From contig DASYAI010000001.1 in NCBI GenBank assembly GCA_036501425.1, positions 1 through 60,133 of the forward strand: a stretch of 60,133 nucleotides of DNA. The letters are read 5' to 3'. Below, in pieces: positions 24,081-31,475 of the stretch (within the stretch, counting starts at the first letter, position 1; each line of letters begins with the position of its first letter). A program made the position numbers and the translations under genes. The notes beneath the pieces were generated by a model that was not told the origin of the DNA, did no database searches, and saw only the letters and a program-made list of their open reading frames with translations. This DNA comes from DATKRB01 sp036501425 (GTDB taxonomy: Bacteria > Actinomycetota > Acidimicrobiia > Acidimicrobiales > RAAP-2).

Positions 24081-25123
24081 GCGACGGCGCGCCGGACCAG
24101 CTGCTCGACGTCGTCGCCGTCGGCTCGTCCCTCGTCGACGTGCTCGTCCAGGTGGACGACGCCCGCCTGGCCGCGGTGGGGCTGGCGAAGGGGTCGATGG
24201 AGCTGGTGGACCTGGCCCGGGCCGAGGACCTCTACGCCGGCGCCGGCCCGGGGGTGGAGGTGTCGGGCGGATCGGCCGCGAACACGGCGGTGGGGGTGGC
24301 CTGCCTCGGCGGGAGCGCCGGGTTCGTGGGCAAGGTGGCGGACGACCCGCTGGGCACCTTGTTCGCCCACGACATCCGGGCGTCGGGGGTGCAGTTCGAC
24401 CCGCCTACCCCGGTCGCCAGCCGGCCCGGGGCCGACCTCGGCACCGGTCGATGCCTGGTGTTCGTGAGCCCCGACGCCGAGCGGACCATGGCCACCCACC
24501 TCGGTGTGGCGGTGACCCTGGCGCCCGACGACGTGCCGCTCGAGCTGGTCTCCCGGGCCCGCCTGCTCTACCTCGAGGGGTACCTGTGGGACCTGGCGCC
24601 GGCCAAGGAGGCCATGCGGCGGGCGATCGGCGCCGCCCATCGGGGCGAGGGGGCGGTGGCGCTGTCGTTGTCGGACCCGTTCTGCGTCGACCGGCACCGG
24701 CGGGAGTTCCTCGACCTGCTGCTCGACGAGGTCGATGTGCTGTTCGGCAACGAGGAGGAGATCGTGTCCCTGTTCGGGGCCCGCTCCCTCGACGCCGCCC
24801 TCGAGGCGGCGGAGGAGACCGGGCTGCTGGTGGCCGTGACCCGCGGCGCGGCCGGCGCCGTGGTCGTCACCGAGCGGGGCCCGCTGTCGGTGCCGGCCAC
24901 GCCGGTCGACCACGTGGTGGACACCACCGGCGCCGGGGACCTGTTCGCCGCCGGGTTCCTCTATGCCCTCGCCCGCGGCGCCGAGCCCGAGCAGGCGGCC
25001 CGGCTGGGAGCCTTGTGCGCCGCCGAGGTGGTGGGCCACATCGGGGCGCGGCCCCAGGCCGACCTGCGGGCCCTGGCCCTCGCCTCCGGACTGCTGGAGG
25101 GCCTCATCTCCGCCGAGGCCTGA
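24077..25123 (+). CDS. PfkB-family carbohydrate/adenosine kinase
   Basis: 348-residue ribokinase-fold sugar or nucleoside kinase. The N-terminal substrate motif is GGSAANTAVGVACLGG (64-79) and the C-terminal signature DTTGAGDLFAAGFL (282-295), with catalytic base D288 and the GAGD anion hole. It resembles bacterial adenosine kinase-like members, but the substrate cannot be fixed. Codon use and length are normal. GTG 24077 is used; see the 17-codon frame that ends on it. Confidence 0.9.
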   Translation: MSDGAPDQLLDVVAVGSSLVDVLVQVDDARLAAVGLAKGSMELVDLARAEDLYAGAGPGVEVSGGSAANTAVGVACLGGSAGFVGKVADDPLGTLFAHDIRASGVQFDPPTPVASRPGADLGTGRCLVFVSPDAERTMATHLGVAVTLAPDDVPLELVSRARLLYLEGYLWDLAPAKEAMRRAIGAAHRGEGAVALSLSDPFCVDRHRREFLDLLLDEVDVLFGNEEEIVSLFGARSLDAALEAAEETGLLVAVTRGAAGAVVVTERGPLSVPATPVDHVVDTTGAGDLFAAGFLYALARGAEPEQAARLGALCAAEVVGHIGARPQADLRALALASGLLEGLISAEA

Positions 25124-25147
25124 GGGCCCGGCCGGCGCGGGGGTCCC

Positions 25148-25208
25148 CGGCGGCGCAGGGACCGTCGGCGCAGGGACCCGGCGGCTGAGGGACCCGGCGG
25201 CGCAGTGC
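25148..25208. repeat. Four imperfect 15-16 bp GC repeats
   Basis: Units of about GGCGGCGCAGGGACC follow one another between the convergent PfkB and lipoprotein genes. They are GC-only in character and vary by single bases. Confidence 0.5.
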
Positions 25209-25227
25209 CCGGGCCGCCGGACCCCGA

Positions 25228-25770
25228 TCACGGACCGGCGGACCGGGTGACGCTGAAGGGGGTCAGCACCTGGGCGCCCGAGGGGCGCAGGACGTACCAG
25301 AGCCCCCCGGCGTTGTCGATGGCCTGGCCGGTGATCATCCCCGGGGCGACGTCGCCGTTCCACCGGTAGAGCGGATGGCCGTCGTAGGTGACCTGCTCGG
25401 ACCCGTCGGGCCGACGCAGGGTGCCGGCCAGCTTCGCCTGCAGGCCGTGGCCCAGCCGGACGGTGGCGCCGGGGTCGATCGTGAGCGGGGGCCACTCGAG
25501 CACGCACACCGTCGACACGCACGCGCTGGCGGTGGGGGTGTCGGGGGCGAAGTCGTAGAGGGTGTAGCCCGACCCGGTCGCCAGCACCGGGCCGACGGGC
25601 GAGCTCTCGGTGGCGAGCGTGACCGACGACGAGGTGGTGGTGGTGGGCGACTGCCCGAACGTCTCGGCCGAGCCGCCCCCGGCGCCGCCGGCGCCGGCGA
25701 ACCCGCACGCGGGCAGGGCGAGCGCCGCCCCGAGCAGTCCCAGCGTGCCGATGGCCCGGAACGGTCTCAG
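25228..25770 (-). CDS. Secreted lipoprotein with Lipoprotein_15 (COG4315) repeats
   Basis: 180-residue lipoprotein. A short n-region (RPFR), a hydrophobic core and the lipobox LPAC form the signal. A Gly/Ser/Thr linker follows, then two Lipoprotein_15 repeats: SGYTLYDFAPDTPTASACVS..CVLEWPPL and VTYDGHPLYRWNGDVAPGMI..GGLWYVL. The function of this family is not established. No ATG, GTG or TTG is available before the signal core. CTG 25770 overlaps the upstream stop as CTGA and supplies exactly the residues a signal peptide needs, so I call a CTG start. It forms an operon with the gene at 25767-26393. Confidence 0.82.
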   Translation of the reverse strand: MRPFRAIGTLGLLGAALALPACGFAGAGGAGGGSAETFGQSPTTTTSSSVTLATESSPVGPVLATGSGYTLYDFAPDTPTASACVSTVCVLEWPPLTIDPGATVRLGHGLQAKLAGTLRRPDGSEQVTYDGHPLYRWNGDVAPGMITGQAIDNAGGLWYVLRPSGAQVLTPFSVTRSAGP

Positions 25771-26393
25771 CTGTCGTCGCTCGGATCGGGGGGCAGGAAG
25801 CTCAACGGGAGGTCGGCCAGCTGGACCAGGATGGAGGCGATCCAGCGGCTCAGCTTCCCGATCGCCGGGTCGACGGCCGACGGCTCCTCGAGGTGCGCCT
25901 CCTCGAGCCGCAGGGCGCCCTCGTAGGTTGCCTCGACCGCCCAGCGCGGCGGCCCGACCGGGGAAGCTCCCTCCTCGTGCCCGGCGTGCACCTGCTCGAA
26001 GGTGGTCGCGGTCCGGGTGAGCGACTCGGAGCCCAACAGCACCGGGCTGGCGGTCGGCAGGATGCCGAGGACCGTGGCCGTGGGCGGGGCCTCCGCCAGC
26101 CGCTGGATGCGCACCGCCACCTCCACGATGACCTCGGGCAGCTCGTCGGGCACCTCGCCGATGGACCAGGTGCGGTACGAGGTCTGGCTCCACGTCGGCC
26201 AGTCGAGGGACACGTCGGCGCGGACCCGGGGCGGCTGCTCCTCGCCCGGCAGGCTGTAGGAGGTCTCCCACGAGATGTCCCCGAGGAACACGTCCACCTG
26301 GAACCGCTCCTCGACCGCCTGGCGCTGGAGCAGTGCCTCGTCGAAGGAGCGCCGGACGGCACCGATGAGGTCGATCAGCAGGTGGTCCAGCAC
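25767..26393 (-). CDS. Conserved protein of unknown function
   Basis: 208 residues, soluble, with no signal peptide or membrane helix. The N-terminal LDHLLIDLIGAVRRSFDEALLQRQ looks helical; the rest is rich in short strands (VDVFLGDISWETSYSLP, VRADVSLDWPTWSQTSY) and ends in a helix plus an acidic tail. I do not recognise the family. GTG 26393 lies 10 nt after TAGCCT. It is coupled to the lipoprotein by a 4-bp overlap (CTGA), so a shared envelope-related role is possible. Confidence 0.72.
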   Translation of the reverse strand: MLDHLLIDLIGAVRRSFDEALLQRQAVEERFQVDVFLGDISWETSYSLPGEEQPPRVRADVSLDWPTWSQTSYRTWSIGEVPDELPEVIVEVAVRIQRLAEAPPTATVLGILPTASPVLLGSESLTRTATTFEQVHAGHEEGASPVGPPRWAVEATYEGALRLEEAHLEEPSAVDPAIGKLSRWIASILVQLADLPLSFLPPDPSDDS

Positions 26394-26403
26394 GGCTCGG
26401 CAG

Positions 26404-26409
26404 AGGCTA
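26404..26409 (-). promoter_or_regulatory. Leaderless -10 element (TAGCCT) of the gene at 26393
   Basis: TAGCCT on the minus strand ends 10 nt before GTG 26393. It is divergent from the element at 26490-26495. Confidence 0.5.
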
Positions 26410-26489
26410 GCGGCTCTGTCTGGGCCCACCGCCTCGCCGGACCCCGTCGCGCCCGGGGCCCCCGCCGGGGCCGCCCCGGCCGGTCCCGG

Positions 26490-26495
26490 TACGAT
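26490..26495 (+). promoter_or_regulatory. Leaderless -10 element (TACGAT) of the phosphodiesterase gene
   Basis: GGTACGAT ends 6 nt before ATG 26502. Confidence 0.6.
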
Positions 26496-26501
26496 CGCCC
26501 G

Positions 26502-27374
26502 ATGCCGGCCGACAACCCCTGGCTGAGCCGCCGGGTGCTCTCGTACGCGCACCAGGGCGGAGCGTGGGAGCGGCCGTCGTCCACCCTGGCCGCCATCGAG
26601 CACGCGCTGGAGGTGGGGGCGGGGGCGATCGAGCTCGACGTGCACGCCACCGCCGACCGGGAGCTGGTCGTCTGTCACGACTCGACGGTGGACCGCACCA
26701 CCAACGGGACCGGCCCGATCGCCCGGCTCACCTTGGCCCAGCTCAAAGAACTGGACAACGCCTACTGGTTCGTCCCCGGCGCCGACGCCACCGAGGGGCG
26801 CCCCGAGGGGGACTACCCCTACCGGGGCCGGGCACCGGCGGACCGCGCCTTTGGGATCGCCAGCTTGCGCGAGGTGCTCGAGCGGTTTCCGGGGGTGCCG
26901 TTGAACCTCGACATCAAGGAGACCGCCCCGGCGGTCGCCCCCTACGAGCGGATCCTGGCCGATCTTCTGGCCGCCTACGGGCGCACCGACGACGTGATCG
27001 TGGCCTCGTCCCTCGACCCGGTGACCGCCACCTTCGCCGCCTTCGCCCCCCGGGTCGGCACGTCGGCGGGGGTCCTCGCCATCACCTCGTTCTGGCAGGC
27101 GGTGCGCGACGGCCGCCGCCCGCCGGCGACCACCGCGGTGGCCCTGCAGGTGCCCGAGCGGCGGGGCGACCTGGTCATCGTCGACGAGCCCTTCGTGGCC
27201 GCGGCCCACCGCGAGGGGATCGCGGTGCACGTGTGGACGGTGAACGACCGAGCGGCCATGGAGCGGCTGGTCGACCTGGGCGTCGACGGGATCATGACCG
27301 ACGTCCCGAGCATCCTGGCCGGGGTGCTCGACCCCCGCGGGGTGGGGTGGGAGCGGCCGCCCGGCGCCCGGTGA
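26502..27374 (+). CDS. Glycerophosphodiester phosphodiesterase
   Basis: 290-residue TIM-barrel hydrolase that splits glycerophosphodiesters into glycerol-3-phosphate and an alcohol. Seen: YAHQGGAWERPSSTLAAIEHA (catalytic His and substrate loop; HRG in many members reads HQG here), GAIELDVHATADRELVVCHD (metal-binding E and D, second His) and the C-terminal VHVWTVNDRAAMERLVDLGV and DGIMTDVP. No signal peptide, so probably cytoplasmic. A leaderless element precedes it. Confidence 0.92.
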   Translation: MPADNPWLSRRVLSYAHQGGAWERPSSTLAAIEHALEVGAGAIELDVHATADRELVVCHDSTVDRTTNGTGPIARLTLAQLKELDNAYWFVPGADATEGRPEGDYPYRGRAPADRAFGIASLREVLERFPGVPLNLDIKETAPAVAPYERILADLLAAYGRTDDVIVASSLDPVTATFAAFAPRVGTSAGVLAITSFWQAVRDGRRPPATTAVALQVPERRGDLVIVDEPFVAAAHREGIAVHVWTVNDRAAMERLVDLGVDGIMTDVPSILAGVLDPRGVGWERPPGAR

Positions 27375-27442
27375 ACACCGCCCTGACGATCACGGCACGC
27401 CGCGCCACGATCGCGGACCGACGGCGCCGGCCCCGACTGCTG

Positions 27443-27526
27443 CTAGCCGCGCCCGCAGTTGGGCTTCTTGCCGTGGTTGGCCTTCTTTTTGGAGCGGAGC
27501 TTGCGCTTGACGGTTCGCTTCGACAT
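27443..27526 (-). CDS. 50S ribosomal protein bL37 (27 residues)
   Basis: 27-residue, strongly basic peptide starting MSKRTVKRKLRSKKK and ending ANHGKKPNCGRG. The ANHGKKPN end matches the ANHGKRPN end of bL37, the small actinobacterial ribosomal protein first seen in mycobacterial 50S structures. ATG 27526 lies 9 nt after a minus-strand TAGGCT (27536-27541), so it is probably leaderless and separately transcribed. Such short genes are usually missed. It differs from mycobacterial forms by a Cys near the C-terminus. Confidence 0.82.
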   Translation of the reverse strand: MSKRTVKRKLRSKKKANHGKKPNCGRG

Positions 27527-27535
27527 GAGGGCGGC

Positions 27536-27541
27536 AGCCTA
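27536..27541 (-). promoter_or_regulatory. Leaderless -10 element (TAGGCT) of the bL37 gene
   Basis: TAGGCT on the minus strand ends 9 nt before ATG 27526. Confidence 0.5.
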
Positions 27542-27565
27542 GCCGAGGCCGGCGGAGGGGTCGGG

Positions 27566-27571
27566 TAGGGT
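27566..27571 (+). promoter_or_regulatory. -10 element (TAGGGT) of the DUF192-rsmI unit
   Basis: GGTAGGGT, 46 nt before the DUF192 start but 8 nt before GTG 27580, which opens a 12-codon leader frame. Confidence 0.5.
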
Positions 27572-27579
27572 CCCGACGA

Positions 27580-27618
27580 GTGGGACGAGTGGAACGAGAC
27601 ACCCCGACGGTCCGCTGA
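27580..27618 (+). CDS. Possible leaderless 12-codon leader ORF before DUF192
   Basis: GTG 27580 lies 8 nt after TAGGGT. The frame VGRVERDTPTVR ends at TGA 27616-27618, which overlaps the DUF192 ATG as TGATG. No ribosome binding site is seen before ATG 27618, so entry through this frame and termination-reinitiation would explain its expression. Confidence 0.4.
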   Translation: MGRVERDTPTVR

Positions 27619-27959
27619 TGCGCAGCGGCTGGCTGCTGCGCGACGGGCAGGTGCTGGCGTCGGTCGACATCGCCGACTCGCCGGTGGAGCGGATGCGGGG
27701 CCTGCTCGGCCGGTCCTCCTACGAGGGGGCGATGCTCCTGCCGGCCACCCGGTCGGTGCACACGCTGATGATGCGGTTCCCCCTCGACGTGGCCCACATG
27801 ACCGCCGACCTGAAGGTGCTGTCCACCTCGCGCATGGGGCGGTGGCGGATCGGGCTGCCCCGGCCGGGGTGCCGGTGCGTGCTCGAGGCGTCGAGCGGTG
27901 CCTTCGAGCGCTGGGCCCTCGAGGTCGGCGACCAGCTCGAGATCCGCGACGCCCGGTGA
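27618..27959 (+). CDS. DUF192 family protein
   Basis: 113-residue protein with the DUF192 core: ADSPVERMRGLLGRSSYEGAML, then TLMMRFPLDVAHMTADLKVL and the C-terminal VLEASSGAFERWALEVGDQL. Many relatives are secreted or periplasmic, but this one has no signal peptide. Function unknown. The stop overlaps the rsmI GTG as GTGA, so the two are co-translated. Confidence 0.88.
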   Translation: MRSGWLLRDGQVLASVDIADSPVERMRGLLGRSSYEGAMLLPATRSVHTLMMRFPLDVAHMTADLKVLSTSRMGRWRIGLPRPGCRCVLEASSGAFERWALEVGDQLEIRDAR

Positions 27960-28828
27960 CGTCCTCCGCCGGCGGGGGCCAGCTGGTCGTGGTGGCCACG
28001 CCCATCGGCAACCTGGGCGACGTGTCGGCGCGGGCGGTCGACGTGCTGACCCGGGCCGATCACGTGTGCTGCGAGGACACCCGGCGGACCCGGGCGCTGC
28101 TCAGCGCGCTCGGGGTGAGCGCCGGTGCCCGGCTGGTCGCCGTGCACCAGCACAACGAGCGCGCCCGGGCCGCCCAGGTGGCCGGGTGGGTGGCCGCAGG
28201 GCGGACCGTGGCCCTGGTCAGCGACGCCGGCACCCCGGCGGTGTCGGATCCCGGGGCGCTGGTGGTGGCGGCGGTGATCGAGCGGGGCCTGACGGTGAGC
28301 GCGGTGCCGGGACCCTCGGCCGTGCTGGCGGCCCTGGTGGTGAGCGGCCTGCCCACCGACCGCTTCTGCGTGGAGGGCTTCTTGCCCCGCAAGGGGACCG
28401 ACCGGCGCCGCCGCCTCGACCTGGTGGCGGCCGAGCGGCGGACCACGGTGCTGCTGGAGGCGCCGAACCGGCTGGCGGCCACCTTGGCCGACCTGGTGGC
28501 GGCGTGCGGCGAGGGGCGCCCGGTGGTCGTGGCGCGCGAGCTGACCAAGCGACACGAGGAGGTCTGGCGGGGGAGCCTCGGGGCGGCGCTCGTGGAGTTC
28601 GCGGCGCGCGAGGTCCGGGGCGAGGTGGTGGTCGTGCTGGGCGGGGGGTCCGCCCCGCCGCCGCCCGCCGACGACGAGCTGCGCCGTGCCCTGGGGGAGC
28701 TGCTGGGGGCCGGCGACGGCGTGCGGCGGGCGGCGGACGAGGTGGCGTCGGCCACCGGCGTCTCGAGGCGCCGAACCTACGCCCTGGCGGTGGAGCTGCA
28801 GGCCGAGGGTCGGGGCTCGCCGTCCTGA
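27956..28828 (+). CDS. rsmI: 16S rRNA (cytidine1402-2'-O)-methyltransferase
   Basis: 290-residue tetrapyrrole-methylase-fold enzyme that methylates the ribose of C1402 in the 16S rRNA decoding centre. Seen: LVVVATPIGNLGDVSARAVD, DHVCCEDTRRTRALL, LVSDAGTPAVSDPGALVV and the GPSAVLAALVVSGLP stretch. These are the classic RsmI motifs. GTG 27956 overlaps the DUF192 stop by 4 bp. The C-terminal region (about 235-290) is the usual helical extension. Confidence 0.95.
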   Translation: MTSSAGGGQLVVVATPIGNLGDVSARAVDVLTRADHVCCEDTRRTRALLSALGVSAGARLVAVHQHNERARAAQVAGWVAAGRTVALVSDAGTPAVSDPGALVVAAVIERGLTVSAVPGPSAVLAALVVSGLPTDRFCVEGFLPRKGTDRRRRLDLVAAERRTTVLLEAPNRLAATLADLVAACGEGRPVVVARELTKRHEEVWRGSLGAALVEFAAREVRGEVVVVLGGGSAPPPPADDELRRALGELLGAGDGVRRAADEVASATGVSRRRTYALAVELQAEGRGSPS

Positions 28829-28850
28829 CCAGGGGCGGGGCGGGCGCCGG

Positions 28851-28856
28851 TACGCT
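28851..28856 (+). promoter_or_regulatory. Leaderless -10 element (TACGCT) of metG
   Basis: GGTACGCT ends 7 nt before GTG 28864, inside the 35-bp gap after rsmI. It is the same octamer as before the NifU-like gene. Confidence 0.6.
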
Positions 28857-28863
28857 ACGTCCG

Positions 28864-30426
28864 GTGTCCCGCTTCTACCTGACCACGCCGATCTACTACG
28901 TCAACGACGCCCCCCACGTCGGTCACGCGTACTCGACCGTCAACGCCGACGCCCTGGCGCGCTGGCACCGGATGCTGGGCGACGACGTGTTCTTCCTGAC
29001 CGGCACCGACGAGCACGGCCTGAAGGTGGCGCGGGCGGCGGAGGAGCACGGGGTCTCGCCCCAGGAGTGGACCGATCGGACGTCGCAGCGGTTCCGCGAC
29101 GCCTGGGGGGCGCTCGACATCGCCAACGACGACTTCATCCGCACCACCGAGCCCCGGCACCACGCCGCGGTCCAGCGGTTCCTCCAGCAGATCTACGACA
29201 ACGGCTTCATCGAGCCCGGCACGTTCCGGGGCCTCTACTGCGTCAGCTGCGAGGCGTATTACACCCAGGCGGAAGCGGTCGGCGGGCGGTGCCCGATCCA
29301 CGGGGTGCCGGTGGTGGAGATGGAGGAGGAGAACTACTTCTTCAAGCTGAGCGCCTTCGAGCAGCCGCTCCTCGAGTGGTACGAGGCCCACCCCGACGCG
29401 GTGCGGCCCGAGGGCAAGCGCAACGAGGCCCTCGGGTTCATCAAGGGCGGCCTGCGGGACATCTCGATCACCCGGACGTCGCTCAGCTGGGGCGTGCCGG
29501 TGCCCTGGGACCCCGGCCACGTCTTCTACGTCTGGTACGACGCGCTGATCAACTACCTGACGGCCATCGGCTACGGGACCGACCAGGCCCGCTTCGACGC
29601 CTGGTGGCCGGCCGCCCACCACCTGATCGGCAAGGAGATCATCCGCTTCCACTGCGTGTGGTGGCCGGCCATGTGCATGGCCGCCGGGATCGACCCGGCC
29701 CCCCACGTGTTCGTCCACGGTTGGCTGCTGGTGGGGGGCGAGAAGCTCTCCAAGTCGCTGCTGGCGGCCGCCCAGGCCGGTGTCGAGCCGGGCGCCGGCT
29801 CGTCGGGCACCCCGTCGCTCACCGACATCGCGCCCGAGCTGCTGACGGTCGACTTCGGCGTCGACGCCGTGCGTTACCACCTGCTGCGTGAGACACCGCT
29901 GGGCACCGACGGCGACTTCTCCTACGAGGGCATCGTGGCCCGCTACAACGCCGACCTGGCCAACAACCTGGGCAACCTGGTGCAGCGGGTGTGCACCGTG
30001 GTCGGGGCCAAGTGCGCCGGGGTCGCCCCGCCGCCGGACCCCGGCAGCCCGCTGGCCCCGGCGGCGGCCGAGGCGGTGGCCCGGGCCGCAGAGGCCTGGG
30101 AGCGGTTCGCGCCCCACGAGGCGCTCGAGGCGACCTGGCGCCTCATCGGCGCCGCCAACGCCGAGCTGGAGGCCACCGAGCCGTGGCGGCAACCTGCCGG
30201 CCCGGCCGTCGACGCGGTGCTCGGCAGCGCGCTCGAGGTGCTGCGGATCGTCGCCCTGCTGGTGGCGCCGGCGATGCCGGCCACGGCCGAGCAGATCTGG
30301 CACCGCATCGGGTTGCGTGGCTCGCCGACCCAGGTCGAGCTGCCCGGGGGCGCCGGGTGGGGCGGGCATCCCGGCGGGGTGGCGGTGGTGCGGGGCGAGC
30401 CCCTCTTCCCCCGCCGCAAGAGCTGA
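28864..30426 (+). CDS. metG: Methionyl-tRNA synthetase
   Basis: 520-residue class I synthetase that charges tRNA-Met. TTPIYYVNDAPHVGHAYST carries the HIGH-type HVGH (18-21). The connective domain has a zinc-knuckle-like YCVSCEAYY..GGRCPIHG. The KMSKS loop is EKLSKSL near 295. The anticodon-binding helical domain follows and there is no C-terminal EMAP/Arc1p tRNA-binding domain, so this is the short form. GTG 28864 is supported by the leaderless element. tatD follows after 3 bp. Confidence 0.97.
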   Translation: MSRFYLTTPIYYVNDAPHVGHAYSTVNADALARWHRMLGDDVFFLTGTDEHGLKVARAAEEHGVSPQEWTDRTSQRFRDAWGALDIANDDFIRTTEPRHHAAVQRFLQQIYDNGFIEPGTFRGLYCVSCEAYYTQAEAVGGRCPIHGVPVVEMEEENYFFKLSAFEQPLLEWYEAHPDAVRPEGKRNEALGFIKGGLRDISITRTSLSWGVPVPWDPGHVFYVWYDALINYLTAIGYGTDQARFDAWWPAAHHLIGKEIIRFHCVWWPAMCMAAGIDPAPHVFVHGWLLVGGEKLSKSLLAAAQAGVEPGAGSSGTPSLTDIAPELLTVDFGVDAVRYHLLRETPLGTDGDFSYEGIVARYNADLANNLGNLVQRVCTVVGAKCAGVAPPPDPGSPLAPAAAEAVARAAEAWERFAPHEALEATWRLIGAANAELEATEPWRQPAGPAVDAVLGSALEVLRIVALLVAPAMPATAEQIWHRIGLRGSPTQVELPGGAGWGGHPGGVAVVRGEPLFPRRKS

Positions 30427-30429
30427 AGC

Positions 30430-31356
30430 ATGGCTCCGAGCGCCCCGAGCGCTCCGCCTGCGCCGCCCGCTCCGGGCGCCTGGTTCGACTCCCACTGCCA
30501 TCTGCAGGACCAGTACCTGCCGGGCTCGGAGGGCGGCACCGACCCCGCCGCCGCGGGGGCCGGCTCATCGGCCCCCGAGCCCCTGGGCCCAGGCGTGCGG
30601 GACGCCCTCGGTCGGGCGGTCGCCGCCGGGGTGGGCCAGCTGGTGTGCGTGGGCACCGATCTGGCCACCTCGGCCCAGGCCCTCGCCCTGGCCGGCGCCG
30701 TCCGCGAGCTGGCCCCCGCCGGACTGGTCGACCCGGTCGGCCCGGTCGTCTGGGCGACGGTCGGGCTCCATCCCCACGACGCCTCGGCCGGCACCGACGG
30801 CATCGCCACCCTGCTCGCCGCCACCCTGGCCCGGGGCGACGCCACCCTGGTCGGAATCGGCGAGTGCGGGCTCGACTACCACTACGAGCACTCGCCCCGA
30901 GGGGCCCAGCGGTCGGCCTTCGCCGAGCAGATCCAGCTGGCCCGGACCCACGACCTCACCCTGGTGGTCCATGCCCGTGACGCCTGGGACGACCTGTTCG
31001 ACGTGCTGGGGGCCGAGGGCGTCCCCGAGCGGGCGGTGCTGCACTGCTTCACCGGTGGGCCGGCCGAGGCGCGGCGGTGCCTCGATCTGGGCATGTACGT
31101 GTCGTTCAGCGGGATCATCACGTTCAAGAACGCCGCCGAGGTCCGGGCGGCCGCGGCGCTCTGCCCACCCGAGCGCCTGCTGGTCGAGACCGACAGCCCG
31201 TTCCTGGCCCCGGTGCCCCACCGGGGTCGGCCCAACGAGCCGGCCTTCGTGCCGCTGGTGGGCGAGGCGGTGGCGGCCGTGCGGGGCGTGAGCGCCGCCG
31301 AGGTCGCCCGCGACTCGGCCGAGGCGGCCCGTCGAGCGTTCGTCCCGGCCGGGTGA
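30430..31356 (+). CDS. tatD: TatD family metal-dependent hydrolase (DNase)
   Basis: 308-residue TIM-barrel hydrolase; characterised members are 3'-5' exonucleases or D-aminoacyl-tRNA deacylases. Metal-site motifs are visible: FDSHCHLQD, TVGLHPHDA, GIGECGLDYHYEHSP, LVVHARDAWDDL, LHCFTGG and LLVETDSPFLAPVPHRGRPN. The first 15 residues (Ala/Pro/Ser-rich) and an insertion at about 33-55 are unusual but look disordered. The end of the gene is duplicated as a 28-bp direct repeat that runs past the stop. It belongs to the metG-tatD-rsmA-ispE operon. Confidence 0.95.
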   Translation: MAPSAPSAPPAPPAPGAWFDSHCHLQDQYLPGSEGGTDPAAAGAGSSAPEPLGPGVRDALGRAVAAGVGQLVCVGTDLATSAQALALAGAVRELAPAGLVDPVGPVVWATVGLHPHDASAGTDGIATLLAATLARGDATLVGIGECGLDYHYEHSPRGAQRSAFAEQIQLARTHDLTLVVHARDAWDDLFDVLGAEGVPERAVLHCFTGGPAEARRCLDLGMYVSFSGIITFKNAAEVRAAAALCPPERLLVETDSPFLAPVPHRGRPNEPAFVPLVGEAVAAVRGVSAAEVARDSAEAARRAFVPAG

Positions 31357-31385
31357 GCCCGTCGAGCGTTCGTCCCGGCCGGGTG
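31328..31385 (+). repeat. Perfect 28-bp direct repeat across the tatD stop
   Basis: Copies at 31328-31355 and 31358-31385, both beginning CCCGTCGAGCG and ending CCGGCCGGGTG, with 2 bp between. The first holds the last codons of tatD; the second lies after the stop and within the small frame 31353-31475. It looks like a recent tandem duplication. Confidence 0.85.
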
Positions 31386-31475
31386 CGCATGGCGCCGGGG
31401 GGGCCCGACGCCCCGGATCGGGGGCTGCGACGAGCGCTGCGGACGCCGGCCGCAACGACCCCCACCGCCCGGTGA
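31353..31475 (+). CDS. Possible 40-residue ORF filling the tatD-rsmA gap
   Basis: GTG 31353 overlaps the tatD stop (GTGA) and the TGA 31473-31475 overlaps the rsmA start (GTGA), so the frame exactly bridges the 115-bp gap. The product is basic and Pro/Arg-rich with no homology. The 28-bp duplication contributed its first codons. It may keep ribosomes moving between genes rather than make a useful protein. Chance is not excluded. Confidence 0.3.
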   Translation: MSPSSVRPGRVRMAPGGPDAPDRGLRRALRTPAATTPTAR

